DNA of 64,000 nt from Lentibacillus salicampi. Lineage in GTDB: Bacteria; Bacillota; Bacilli; Bacillales; Amphibacillaceae. The stretch spans positions 62,001 through 126,000 of the forward strand of contig NZ_SRHY01000001.1 in NCBI RefSeq assembly GCF_004565465.1. The letters are read 5' to 3'. Positions within the stretch are counted from its first letter, which is position 1; each line of letters starts with the position of its first letter. Below the pieces are notes generated by a model. It was not told the origin of the DNA, searched no databases, and saw nothing but the letters and a program-made list of their open reading frames with translations. Below, piece after piece: positions 33,742 to 42,693 of the stretch. Both the position numbers and the translations under genes were made by a program.

Positions 33742-36700
33742 ATGGTTAAGAGAATTTTAGTCGTTTTACTGGCATTTATGCTGACACTCAGTTTTGCCTT
33801 GCCTGTGAGCGCTGCGGGAATCACAGGCAAGACGCTTCAGGAGAACACGGAAAAAAAGGTGAATACAGATACAAAAGAGCTGGAAGAAACGACAGACCCG
33901 GATGAACAAGTGAGAGTTATTGTCGAATTGAAAGAGGAGGCACCGATCGAGAAGGCAACGAAAAAAGGTGTTACGTTTAAAAGCCTGAAGCCAACTGAAA
34001 AAAAGCAGATGCAGAACCAGGCAAAAAAAGCGCAAAAAACTGTTAAAAACGAAATGAATACGGAAAAAATTGAGGCGGATTATCTTCAGGAATTCGCGAC
34101 AGTTGTCAATGGATTCAGTGCTGAAATCAAACAGGGTGATATTGCGTCTATCGAGAACATATCCAACGTCGATAAGGTACATATCGTCAATAAATATAAA
34201 CATCCTGAGGCAACACCGGATATGAAGTACAGCAAGGAATTGGTTCAAGCACAAGAAACCTGGCGGGACTATGGTTATAAAGGTGAAGGCATGACGGTCG
34301 GCATTATTGATACCGGGATTGACCCGTCTCATCGTGATATGGTCTTGTCAGAAGAAACAAATCCGGCGCACACGGAATCGTCGGTTGAAGAGACCATTGC
34401 CGATCAGGACTTACCTGGTCAATTTTATACAGAGAAAGTCCCGTATGGTTACAACTATATGGATGAAACCGATGAAATTATTGATAATGCTGCAGGCGCA
34501 TCGATGCACGGCATGCATGTTGCCGGAACAGTCGGAGCGAACGGGGATGAGGACAACGGCGGCATCATGGGAATTGCTCCGGAAGCACAGCTGTTGGCAT
34601 TAAAAGTTTTCGGCAACGATCCGGAAGTCCAGTTCACATATGGCGATGTTTATGTTAAAGCCATGGACGATGCCATTAAGCTTGGCGTGGATGCATTTAA
34701 CTTGAGTCTTGGGTCACCATCGGCATTCGTGAATGCAGATTCACCTGAGCAGCAGGCAGTGAAGCGTGCGGTTGATAACGGTGTGTTGGTTGCCATCTCG
34801 GCAGGCAACTCGAATATGTTTGCTGACGGATTCTATTATCCGCTTGCTTCGAATCCGGACTACGGGCTTCCCGGGTCACCAGGTGTGGCTGAAGACTCGC
34901 TGCAAGTAGCTTCATATGAAAACACCTATATGGACGTTGATGCGGTTGATTATGAGATTGATGGAACAGAAGAAAGTGCGCCGTTCCTTTCAGCCGGTAA
35001 TACACTTCCGTCCGATTATGTAAAGAAATCTTTTGAAGTGGTGGAAGCAGGACTTGGCGCCCCTGAGGATTTTGCAGGAAAGGATGTACAGGGTAAATAT
35101 GCTCTGGTTCAGCGTGGGGAGCTGGCATTTACCGATAAGGCACTCAATGCGCAAGCTGCAGGTGCTGAAGGTGTGATCATCTATAACAATACGGATGGAA
35201 TTGTCAACATGGCAACAGACGATGCGATTGAAATCCCGCAACTGTTCATGCTGAAAAATGACGGGGACAAGCTTGCTAAAGCGCTGAAAGACGGCCAGGA
35301 TGTAACATTACATTTCAATGGCGGCACAGCAACCATCAATAACCCGGATGCTGGTAAAATGAGCGCATTCTCATCATGGGGACTGACCCCGAACCTGGAC
35401 TTTAAACCTGAAATCACAGCACCGGGCGGGCAAATTCTGTCAACGTTGAATGATGATGAATACGGTCTGATGAGCGGGACATCGATGGCATCTCCTCATG
35501 TAGCAGGCGGTGGAGCACTTGTCATGCAGCGGATTGATGAAGCTTTTGGACTTGAGGATGCCAATCGAGTTTCCTTGGTTAAAAATATTATGATGAATAC
35601 AAGTAAGTTAGTGGAATTGGATGGTTCTTATGTATCACCAAGAAGGCAGGGCGCAGGAATGATGCAGCTGCATGCAGCGATGGCTTCACCTGCAGTCGTA
35701 ACAGATGCGGAGACAAATGAAGCAAGCGTGGCCTTAAAACAAATTACGGAAAATAAAGCGACATTCGAATTGACTGCGAAAAACCTGAGTGATGAGGCGG
35801 TCACCTATGACGTCAAAGCCAATGCTCAGACAGACCAACCTGTTGTGGATGGAGCGGACACCATTGTCGCACCAAATCAGTTTGCGGCACTGGAACTTGA
35901 CGAAGCAGCTACCGTTAATGGTGAAGATGTGAGTCAAATCGAAATACCGGCCAACGGAGAAACGACCATTACGGTTTCAATCGATGTCAGTGATGCGGAT
36001 GGCCAGTTAAAAGAATTCTTTACAAACGGCTATTGGCTTGAAGGGTTTGTGACCCTGACAGATCCGAATGATATCAACCCGAAAATTTCGGTCCCTTATG
36101 CCGGGTTTAAAGGCGAGTGGGATGATGCGCCGATCATGGACAAGCCGATGTGGGATGAGGACACCTATTACGGGATGACCGGTGTTGCCACTTCAAACGG
36201 AACAGACGCAGACGGCGATCCGCAATTTGATTTCCTTGGACAGGACTTTGAGACAGGTGATATGAATCCGGAAAACATTGCTTTCTCACCAGATGGAGAT
36301 GGCGATCATGATGATGCATTGCTGGTCACATCGTTCCTGAGGAATGCCAAAGAAGTGAAATTTAACGTTTTAAATGAAGATAAAGAAAAAGTGCGAACGA
36401 TTGCAACCGAGTCGTATATGGCCAAAAGTTACTACGATTCCGGTGCGGCACCAATGTATTCACTGGATGCTTCAAGAATCTGGGATGGTCAACTTGATGG
36501 TGAAAAAGCACCGGAAGGAACGTATTACCTACAGGTTGAAGCCATCATCGACTATGAAGGGGCCGAATGGCAATCACTTGAAATTCCGGTTAAATTGGAT
36601 ACAACAGCCCCCGATCTGGATGCTGAATTCAAGGCGGATTCCCAGACAGTGAAGGTTGATGCGGCGGATAATCAGGATGGTGCTGGTCTGGCATACTGGG

Positions 36701-37683
36701 ACGTAAGGGTGGACGGGGAGTCTATACTGGATGATCCGTATGCAGGCGATGAAACCGAGCATCAGCTGACAAAAAAACTGAAGCCGGGACAGACTTTAAG
36801 TGTCGTTGCTGTCGACTATGCCGGCAATGAAGCCAAAGAGGTTGCCTCAGAGGGAGCGGACACTACCATACCTGAGCTTCATCTGCAGAGTCCGGAATTC
36901 CAGGGAGTCAATACGACAAGGGAAGTGGAATTCTCAGGCTATGTGACGGATCAATCAGCCATTGATGAAGTGACCGTTGACGGCGAGCAAGCCGAGGTTG
37001 TCTATAACGAAGCAGAAGAACGCTATGATTTTTCGGTCACCATTGATCATGACCATGACGGCTACTTCCTGAAGCATATCAAAGCGGTGGATGATGCCGG
37101 CAACGAAGCGGAAATTGGCCGGAGATATTTTGTGGATACGCAAAAAGCCGGGCTGCAGGTGGATTCACCCGAGAAAACGGAAGCTGGTTCGATTAATGTA
37201 TCCGCAACCATTACCGACAATTTTGATGATATCCGCTTGTATGTGAACGGCAGCGAGGTCTATCGGCACGATCAGTCCGAGCCGTATGGTATGAACGGTT
37301 TTGAAGAGACCATTAACGATATCGAATTGGATCTTGAAGCAGGCATGAATGAGTTCGAATTCAAAGTGGTCGATCTTGGCGGGCATGTGACGACAAAGAC
37401 GATCGAAATTGAGCAAGAGTCAAGTATTGAGGGAATGCTATCACTCGTCGATGAATATGAAGCGGATGACGAGATTAAGAGTTCTCAGGCAGCAAGACTT
37501 ATGACCATGCATTTAACGACTGTCGGCCATTTCGTTGACAGTGGGGCAACAGATAAAGCTGTTAAACATATGAACAGCTTCAAGCAAATGCTCAATCAAT
37601 TTGAGAAAAACGACCAGATCACCGAAGATGCTGCAGCTGAACTGCGGACACACACTGATCGTCTGCTGGAAGAGTGGTCATAA
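33742..37683 (+). CDS. Large secreted S8 serine protease (Vpr/lactocepin-like)
   Basis: ATG 33742 follows GGGGGAGG. The 1313-residue protein has a signal peptide ending PVSAA, an I9-type propeptide (about 50-155), then the subtilase domain with catalytic D190 (IIDTGID), H256 (HGMHVAG), the oxyanion Asn in SAGNSN and S581 (GTSMASPHVAGG). A PA domain is inserted at about 420-530. Fn3-like and Ig-like beta domains follow, one with a DGDGDHDD calcium-type motif, and the last 80 residues form a helical FIMAH-type domain. There is no LPxTG anchor. It precedes the TasA module by 68 bp and may act on matrix or nutrient proteins outside the cell. Confidence 0.92.
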   Translation: MVKRILVVLLAFMLTLSFALPVSAAGITGKTLQENTEKKVNTDTKELEETTDPDEQVRVIVELKEEAPIEKATKKGVTFKSLKPTEKKQMQNQAKKAQKTVKNEMNTEKIEADYLQEFATVVNGFSAEIKQGDIASIENISNVDKVHIVNKYKHPEATPDMKYSKELVQAQETWRDYGYKGEGMTVGIIDTGIDPSHRDMVLSEETNPAHTESSVEETIADQDLPGQFYTEKVPYGYNYMDETDEIIDNAAGASMHGMHVAGTVGANGDEDNGGIMGIAPEAQLLALKVFGNDPEVQFTYGDVYVKAMDDAIKLGVDAFNLSLGSPSAFVNADSPEQQAVKRAVDNGVLVAISAGNSNMFADGFYYPLASNPDYGLPGSPGVAEDSLQVASYENTYMDVDAVDYEIDGTEESAPFLSAGNTLPSDYVKKSFEVVEAGLGAPEDFAGKDVQGKYALVQRGELAFTDKALNAQAAGAEGVIIYNNTDGIVNMATDDAIEIPQLFMLKNDGDKLAKALKDGQDVTLHFNGGTATINNPDAGKMSAFSSWGLTPNLDFKPEITAPGGQILSTLNDDEYGLMSGTSMASPHVAGGGALVMQRIDEAFGLEDANRVSLVKNIMMNTSKLVELDGSYVSPRRQGAGMMQLHAAMASPAVVTDAETNEASVALKQITENKATFELTAKNLSDEAVTYDVKANAQTDQPVVDGADTIVAPNQFAALELDEAATVNGEDVSQIEIPANGETTITVSIDVSDADGQLKEFFTNGYWLEGFVTLTDPNDINPKISVPYAGFKGEWDDAPIMDKPMWDEDTYYGMTGVATSNGTDADGDPQFDFLGQDFETGDMNPENIAFSPDGDGDHDDALLVTSFLRNAKEVKFNVLNEDKEKVRTIATESYMAKSYYDSGAAPMYSLDASRIWDGQLDGEKAPEGTYYLQVEAIIDYEGAEWQSLEIPVKLDTTAPDLDAEFKADSQTVKVDAADNQDGAGLAYWDVRVDGESILDDPYAGDETEHQLTKKLKPGQTLSVVAVDYAGNEAKEVASEGADTTIPELHLQSPEFQGVNTTREVEFSGYVTDQSAIDEVTVDGEQAEVVYNEAEERYDFSVTIDHDHDGYFLKHIKAVDDAGNEAEIGRRYFVDTQKAGLQVDSPEKTEAGSINVSATITDNFDDIRLYVNGSEVYRHDQSEPYGMNGFEETINDIELDLEAGMNEFEFKVVDLGGHVTTKTIEIEQESSIEGMLSLVDEYEADDEIKSSQAARLMTMHLTTVGHFVDSGATDKAVKHMNSFKQMLNQFEKNDQITEDAAAELRTHTDRLLEEWS

Positions 37684-37750
37684 AAATTAACTCACCTCTG
37701 CGGTAGCCCTCGTTTACCGCAGGGGCATGCTTTAACTGGAGGTTTTGAAG

Positions 37751-38299
37751 ATGAGACGTTTTTGGCGGAGGAGAAGGGAACTGAAAGGGAATATCATTTT
37801 CCCACTCACGGGCTTTTATCTGTTGTTTCTGACAGCTGCTCTCATAACGTCCCCGACAACAGCCTATTTCACCGATACGGCTACTGTGGAAGGGAGTCTG
37901 ACTGCTTCCGACCAATTTGCTGAAAACAACGTCAAAAACACAGATGAACAGAATGAAGAGGACGAACAAGAAGCCGGGCAACTGGATACAGACCTGAATG
38001 GTGAGGCAAAGCCGCAACAAGATGAAAAGCAACAGAATGACAAACAAGAACAAAACGAGCAGGATCAGCGTTCAAAAGAAGAGGCGGAAAAAGAGAACAG
38101 CAGCCAGGACACAGACGCTGATTCCGATGCCGAGGCAAGTCAAGAAGAACAGGATAAGGACACACAAATTGAAAAAGGGAAGAATGCTCATAAACAAGAG
38201 CGCGGGCAAACAAGTCATGACGAACAAGAGACGGAGACATCACAGTCATCCGGCATAAAAGGCCAAGGCGAAAAAATAGATGACAGCACGAATGAATGA
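37751..38299 (+). CDS. TapA-like SipW-dependent secreted protein
   Basis: I choose ATG 37751, seven bases after TGGAGGT. The 182-residue product has a basic start, a long hydrophobic segment and the SipW-type cleavage region TSPTTAYFTDTATVEGSLTA, close in pattern to the TasA protein encoded downstream. The remaining 130 residues are extremely hydrophilic, rich in E, Q, D, K and S, and probably disordered. Its position before sipW and tasA makes it the TapA counterpart (fibre anchoring/assembly factor), though it lacks the cysteines of Bacillus subtilis TapA. Confidence 0.72.
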   Translation: MRRFWRRRRELKGNIIFPLTGFYLLFLTAALITSPTTAYFTDTATVEGSLTASDQFAENNVKNTDEQNEEDEQEAGQLDTDLNGEAKPQQDEKQQNDKQEQNEQDQRSKEEAEKENSSQDTDADSDAEASQEEQDKDTQIEKGKNAHKQERGQTSHDEQETETSQSSGIKGQGEKIDDSTNE

Positions 38300-38327
38300 T
38301 TAAGATTGGTATCGGGGTGAAATGGAT

Positions 38328-38882
38328 ATGAAAGGAAAACGAATGTTGAAGGTGCTGAGTCACTTCACAACTACCCTATTATTTATTGTACTGCTCGTTA
38401 CCTTGTTCTCGGTCATAGCCATGAAAGCATCAGGCGGAGAAGCCAGTGTGTTTGGTTATCAACTCAAGACAGTGCTTTCCGGATCCATGGAACCTGAGAT
38501 ACAGACTGGATCCATTGTAGCCATTAAGAACGCTAATGGACAGGTCACGTTTCAAAAGGGCGATATCATAACATTCCGGACGAATGACGATATGATTGTG
38601 ACACACCGGATCGCGGAAGTGGAGGATGGGCAGTATGTGACAAAAGGGGACGCGAACGACGCAGCTGACGCAGAGCAGGTATCACAGGAAAATGTTATCG
38701 GAGAATATACCGGATTCACCTTGCCATATGCCGGCTATGTGATGAATTTCGCCAATTCCAGTGAAGGCGGCGCCATACTGCTTGTGTTACCGGGTGTCGG
38801 TCTGTTGCTCTATTCCATTATCACGATTTGGCGTGCTTTGAGAAAAATCGATCAGTCCGGGCAGGAAGCGAAGACAGATTAG
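38328..38882 (+). CDS. sipW: Signal peptidase I, SipW (ER) type
   Basis: I choose ATG 38328, eight bases after GGGGTG. The 184-residue membrane protease has the nucleophile Ser53 in LSGSMEPEIQTGS and His93 in IVTHRIAEVEDG in place of the usual bacterial lysine, which marks the ER-type SipW group. Membrane segments lie at both ends. It is needed to cleave TasA- and TapA-type precursors, which flank it. Confidence 0.92.
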   Translation: MKGKRMLKVLSHFTTTLLFIVLLVTLFSVIAMKASGGEASVFGYQLKTVLSGSMEPEIQTGSIVAIKNANGQVTFQKGDIITFRTNDDMIVTHRIAEVEDGQYVTKGDANDAADAEQVSQENVIGEYTGFTLPYAGYVMNFANSSEGGAILLVLPGVGLLLYSIITIWRALRKIDQSGQEAKTD

Positions 38883-38925
38883 TAGCAGAATGACGATTCA
38901 ATTAAAACAGAGAGGGGAAATGAAA

Positions 38926-39513
38926 ATGGGATTAAAAAAACAGCTTGGTATGGGTGTAATGTCAGCCGCTTTGGGGTTAGCGTTGGTAAGCGGGGGGACA
39001 TACGCCTATTTCAGTTCAAGTGAAACGACCAATAATACATTTGCTGCAGGAACATTGGACATGGCCGTGGAGCCGACAACGCTCATTGAGGTGGACAGCC
39101 TGAAACCGGGCGATTCAATCACGCGCGATTTCGAGTTGCAGAACAGCGGCTCATTGAATATTGACAAGATTCTACTTGAGACTGACTATAGCGTTATTGA
39201 CGCGGATGGCGATAATAGTGCGGATTTTGGTGAGCAAATTCAGGTTGAGTTTTTATATAATGCCGATAAGATGGATGAGGTCATTTTTGAGACAACTCTG
39301 GCAGAATTGAAAGACATGGAGCCGGAAGCCGTCAATGAGCATATATTTGGGCCGATGTTCGGAGAGGATGGCCTCGAATCTGAAACCCATGATGATTTTG
39401 TTGTTGAGTTTAGTTTTGTCGACAACGGCGAGGAGCAAAACCAATTCCAGGGTGATTCATTAAACCTGGAATGGACGTTTAATGCTCAGCAAACAACAGG
39501 TGAAGAACAGTAA
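38926..39513 (+). CDS. tasA: TasA/CalY family matrix fibre protein
   Basis: I choose ATG 38926, eight bases after AGAGGGG. The 195-residue product has a SipW-type signal peptide ending GGTYAYFSSSETTNNTFAAG and then a beta-rich TasA domain (TLDMAVEPTTLIEVDSLKPG, FELQNSGSLNIDKILLETDY). TasA-family proteins assemble into extracellular fibres by donor-strand exchange. Length is shorter than Bacillus subtilis TasA (261) and close to CalY-type proteins. Confidence 0.88.
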   Translation: MGLKKQLGMGVMSAALGLALVSGGTYAYFSSSETTNNTFAAGTLDMAVEPTTLIEVDSLKPGDSITRDFELQNSGSLNIDKILLETDYSVIDADGDNSADFGEQIQVEFLYNADKMDEVIFETTLAELKDMEPEAVNEHIFGPMFGEDGLESETHDDFVVEFSFVDNGEEQNQFQGDSLNLEWTFNAQQTTGEEQ

Positions 39514-39722
39514 GAATGCGGGGCTAATCTTTTAATGAAAAAGGCACGTGTATAAAGGTTTACGTCAAAACCGCCGGATCAGGTTCTCTTGAATTTATAA
39601 CTTGGTCCGGCGAAATGTGTTTGTCCGGTTTTCATAGAATACAAAAAGCTGGATCATTTGCCATTTAGTCTCTTTCATGGTAGTTTTAATTAACAGAATA
39701 TAGAAAATACGGTGTATGAAGT

Positions 39723-39748
39723 CTTATGTTTGGACTACCGAACATAAG
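39723..39748. promoter_or_regulatory. 11-bp hairpin in the fdhD leader
   Basis: CTTATGTTTGG and CCGAACATAAG pair around ACTA, 20 bp before the fdhD start and directly upstream of its ribosome site. It may be an operator or affect translation. The rest of 39514-39768 also has a CGCCGGA/TCCGGCG stem at 39572-39612 but no gene. Confidence 0.45.
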
Positions 39749-39768
39749 ATAACCTGGAGGATGATTGA

Positions 39769-40581
39769 ATGGACCATACACAGCATAATTGGCAGGTCAT
39801 CCGGTTTGACGGGCAGGACGCACTATCGCTGGATGACGAAATCGCCATCGAATTTCCCTTGACCGTTATACTAAATGGTGAGGAATTTGCCACAATGGTA
39901 TGTTCCCCAACAGATTTAGAAGAACTGGCAATCGGTTTTCTGGCTTCAGAAGGCGTCATTCGTTTTTATGATGACATCATCAGTCTGTCAATCGATGAGG
40001 GGAAAGGGTTTGCTTATATAGACATCAACCATAACATCGGTTCCATCCAACAAGACCATTCGAAACGTTTTATTGGTTCTTGTTGTGGGAAGAGCCGGCA
40101 GTTTTATTTTAAAAGTGATGTCAGGACCGCTCGGACTGTTTACAGCCGACTGTCTGTATCTGCCCGTCAGTGTTATACCTTAATGGCGCAATTGCAATCG
40201 GAATCAAAGCAATTCATCCGGACTGGTGGGGTTCATAATGCTGCCCTGGCAACACAGGATGACATGATGGCCATCCGGACTGATATCGGCAGGCATAACG
40301 CCCTTGACAAAATTTACGGTCACATTTTGCAAGGACATATTCCTGTGAAAGACAAATTAATTGTGTTCAGTGGCCGGATTTCCTCTGAAGTGTTGCTTAA
40401 AGTATCCAAAATCGGAGCAGGGATTTTGCTTTCCAAGTCCGCACCGACTGATTTGGCACTTCAGCTGGCCGATGACTTGTGCATTACGGTGATCGGGTTC
40501 GCCAGAGAGGGTAAAATGAATGTATACACGCACCCGCAACGGGTAGTTGAAGCAACAGAGGAAAGGCTTATGGAAGAATAA
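39769..40581 (+). CDS. fdhD: Formate dehydrogenase accessory sulfurtransferase FdhD
   Basis: The 270-residue protein passes sulfur from a cysteine desulfurase to the molybdenum cofactor of formate dehydrogenase. The sulfur-carrying cysteines are in FIGSCCGKSRQ, the form usual in Bacillaceae. Other FdhD motifs are CSPTDLEELAIGFLASEGVI, RTGGVHNAAL and TDIGRHNALDKIYGHIL, and the C-terminal FSGRISSEVLLK. ATG 39769 follows CTGGAGGATG. No formate dehydrogenase or mob/moa gene is in the window. Confidence 0.92.
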   Translation: MDHTQHNWQVIRFDGQDALSLDDEIAIEFPLTVILNGEEFATMVCSPTDLEELAIGFLASEGVIRFYDDIISLSIDEGKGFAYIDINHNIGSIQQDHSKRFIGSCCGKSRQFYFKSDVRTARTVYSRLSVSARQCYTLMAQLQSESKQFIRTGGVHNAALATQDDMMAIRTDIGRHNALDKIYGHILQGHIPVKDKLIVFSGRISSEVLLKVSKIGAGILLSKSAPTDLALQLADDLCITVIGFAREGKMNVYTHPQRVVEATEERLMEE

Positions 40582-40695
40582 AACCGTTCGTCCAATGAAT
40601 ACTTGGGTAACCGGTTTTTCGTTTCCCAAAAAGGGTCAATATAACTAGGGATTTTTGCACAACCTAATATAGATAAATCGAATGGAGGGTTATGC

Positions 40696-40875
40696 ATGCC
40701 AAAAAAGCGGAATAAAGTAAACCCTGAGAATAGCAGTAACATTGGCGGGAGGAATTATGAACCAGCGTACTATCATGGCAATACACAATTTGAAAAGGGG
40801 ATCTCGGAAACGTACGAACAAGTATCAGATGATTATAAAGAAGGAACGATTGATCAGAAACTAGAGGACGATTGA
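40696..40875 (+). CDS. YozQ family (DUF4025) small protein
   Basis: This 59-residue gene starts at ATG 40696 after TGGAGGG. The core GRNYEPAYYHGNTQFEKGIS and ETYEQVSDDYKEGTIDQKLE matches the DUF4025/YozQ pattern (NVAGKHYQP...TTHEQVSDTYMEGTID in Bacillus subtilis). The protein is polar, without membrane segments; its function is unknown and a sporulation link is suspected from the family. Confidence 0.8.
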   Translation: MPKKRNKVNPENSSNIGGRNYEPAYYHGNTQFEKGISETYEQVSDDYKEGTIDQKLEDD

Positions 40876-41041
40876 CTTGCTATTTAGTAAACAATCCAAA
40901 CCCGTGTGTCAAGCGCCTTTTTTATGGTATGCCACACAATCGCCCTGGCAAAACAACCACTAAGGCGTATCGTATATTAACCGGCTATAGGGCATGAAAG
41001 AACAGCGCTCATTCAATTCTCACCTTAACGAAAGATGGGGT

Positions 41042-41070
41042 CTCTTTTTGTAAAGAGGCTTCTTTTTTTA
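41042..41070 (+). terminator. Weak terminator before the IS91 element
   Basis: CTCTTT and AAAGAG pair around four bases and are followed by GCTTCTTTTTTT. It may end the YozQ transcript, 167 bp upstream. Confidence 0.5.
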
Positions 41071-41100
41071 AAAGATAAGAAAGTATAAAATTTTAGTCCC

Positions 41101-41131
41101 TACCATGGTGACGTTCACTGTGGTATTTTTA
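41101..41131 (+). terminator. Hairpin just upstream of the transposase
   Basis: TACCATGGTGA and TCACTGTGGTA pair with two mismatches and are followed by TTTTTAATAT, directly before the transposase start. Insertion sequences often carry such a structure to block transcription from outside. Confidence 0.6.
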
Positions 41132-41135
41132 ATAT

Positions 41136-42446
41136 ATGGAGAAAAACATTTTGAAACGCATTTTATTTGATGAAAATCAGCATTGGGAGTCATTTAAAGA
41201 GAAACATGGAGACAGGATCCGTCCAGTAGTCCTCAAAGAGGTGGAGAGGTTTCGTGACTGCGGGAATCCGAAAAATGGATTTAAACTCTTTGTTTGCGAA
41301 GGCTGTCATAATGTTCGGAGAGTACCATATCGATGTAAAGGCCGCTTTTGTACAACGTGTTCACTTGGAGAGAGTGAAGAATGGAGCCGTCTACTAACGG
41401 AAGATGTCTTACAAGTGAACCACCATCATGTCATCTTTACGATAGATGAGGGGTTACGTGATATATTTTTGTTGCATCGACATCTCTTAAAACCATTAAT
41501 GGATGAGGCCGCGAAACTGATCTCGGATTATTTTGGAAAGAAGGCCAAAGTTAAGCCGGGAATTATCGCCGGCCTGCATACATTTGGTTCCAGAGTAAAC
41601 TTCAATCCGCATGTTCATATGTTGGTGACAATGGGAGGTATAACGAAAAAGGGAAAATGGAAAGGATATGATTTTATCCCTTTCAAAATGCTCCGAAAGC
41701 AATGGCAGACAGTGGTATTAAAGTTAATTAGAAAAAACCTGACACCGAAAGAAAAGAAACAAGTTCAATCCCGCTTACAAAAGGCTTTTTCCGAAAATGG
41801 GGAAGGCTTCTATGTGTATGCGCCAAAACAACGAGGAAAAATAAAGGAACAATTGCGCTACATTGGCCGTTATATGCGTCGACCAGCGATTGGAATCAAT
41901 CGGATTGAGGCATATGATGGACAAACTGTCACGTTCAAATATATCGATAAACAAGATAAACAGGAAAAACACGAAACCCTGACTGTTGAAGCGTTTATTA
42001 GCCGTTTGATCCGCCATATTCCGGATGAACAATTCAAAACGATTCGTTATTATGGTATGTATTCCAGAAGAAGCAAAAGCTTAAGCAAAAAGATGCTGGC
42101 TGCGTGGCAGCAAGGGAGAAGACGCTGGATATTAAAAGTGAAGAAAACATTACGACGCCAAACCTGGAGAGAGCGTATGATTGCCAGTGGCCAAAAAGAT
42201 CCCATGATATGCCCACACTGCGATAATTATTATGAATACATGGGAGAAGTCTGTCCTGAAAATGGCAAGCTGGAATTAAAAGTGGCGTTAACCGCTGAAG
42301 CAAGAAACTATTTGGAAAGGGTGATCAACCATCTCGAAGGTATCAGGCAAGAACCGCAAAAAAGACAAGAGAAAAAAGAAAAAAGGAACCAACCACTTAC
42401 GTCCGAAGAAGACATTCGTCAAATATCATTGTTTGACGTGTCATGA
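41136..42446 (+). CDS. IS91 family transposase (HUH, rolling-circle type)
   Basis: The 436-residue protein has the N-terminal zinc-binding region CEGCHNVRRVPYRCKGRFCT-type cysteines (C-x2-C, C-x4-C-x2-C), the HUH motif NPHVHMLVTMGG and the tyrosine region IRYYGMYSRRSK. It would nick and transfer single strands in rolling-circle transposition. ATG 41136 has no ribosome site; TTG 41151 lies nine bases after GGAG and may be the true start. The C-terminus holds a second CPHC...C cluster and a charged tail. The frame is intact, so the element could be active. Confidence 0.87.
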   Translation: MEKNILKRILFDENQHWESFKEKHGDRIRPVVLKEVERFRDCGNPKNGFKLFVCEGCHNVRRVPYRCKGRFCTTCSLGESEEWSRLLTEDVLQVNHHHVIFTIDEGLRDIFLLHRHLLKPLMDEAAKLISDYFGKKAKVKPGIIAGLHTFGSRVNFNPHVHMLVTMGGITKKGKWKGYDFIPFKMLRKQWQTVVLKLIRKNLTPKEKKQVQSRLQKAFSENGEGFYVYAPKQRGKIKEQLRYIGRYMRRPAIGINRIEAYDGQTVTFKYIDKQDKQEKHETLTVEAFISRLIRHIPDEQFKTIRYYGMYSRRSKSLSKKMLAAWQQGRRRWILKVKKTLRRQTWRERMIASGQKDPMICPHCDNYYEYMGEVCPENGKLELKVALTAEARNYLERVINHLEGIRQEPQKRQEKKEKRNQPLTSEEDIRQISLFDVS

Positions 42447-42612
42447 GGAAGAGGAAATCCCATATGACGTTGTGAGGGATTTTGATTTAATGGATGGGGG
42501 AGATCCAACCACCCCACCCAGGTTCAGCTGCGAGCAATGTGGAGAAGAAATGTATCCGGCGTATTATAAAGGAGTACATGGACAGGAATACAAATTATCG
42601 GATATTCTCTAA
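42433..42612 (+). CDS. Small zinc-ribbon protein overlapping the transposase end
   Basis: In the +1 frame relative to the transposase, an open frame continues from inside its 3' end to 42612. From TTG 42433 it encodes 59 residues: TCHEEEEIPYDVVRDFDLMD, then FSCEQCGEEMYPAYYKGVHG and YKLSDIL. Two cysteine pairs (CLTCH just before or at the start, and CEQCG) suggest a zinc ribbon. The start is uncertain; coupling to the transposase stop at 42444, or a frameshift fusion, is possible. The composition and motif pattern look like a real gene. Its role in transposition is unknown. Confidence 0.5.
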   Translation: MTCHEEEEIPYDVVRDFDLMDGGDPTTPPRFSCEQCGEEMYPAYYKGVHGQEYKLSDIL

Positions 42613-42631
42613 TGAAGATAGAAAGAAAAGG

Positions 42632-42660
42632 ACCGGGCCGTACTTTGCCCGGTTTTTCTT
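42632..42660 (+). terminator. Terminator at the right end of the IS91 element
   Basis: ACCGGGC and GCCCGGT pair around eight bases, followed by TTTTCTT. It may also be the terminal hairpin of the element. Confidence 0.75.
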
Positions 42661-42693
42661 ATGCAAAAAACCGGCTAAAACGAGCAGGAAAGA

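Larger units (their letters stand above)
41101..42670 (+). mobile_element. IS91-family insertion sequence (approximate ends)
   Basis: The element contains an IS91-type transposase and a small zinc-ribbon ORF between two hairpins (41101-41125 and 42632-42653). IS91 elements lack terminal inverted repeats and target duplications, so the ends cannot be fixed from a single copy; the hairpins are my markers. It lies between a YozQ gene and a minisatellite. Confidence 0.65.

Noticed and set aside
33766..34332. 188-residue minus-strand ORF opposite the subtilase propeptide
   Set aside because: It is the antisense of a Lys/Glu-rich coding segment, giving Phe/Leu-rich nonsense, and has no ribosome site.
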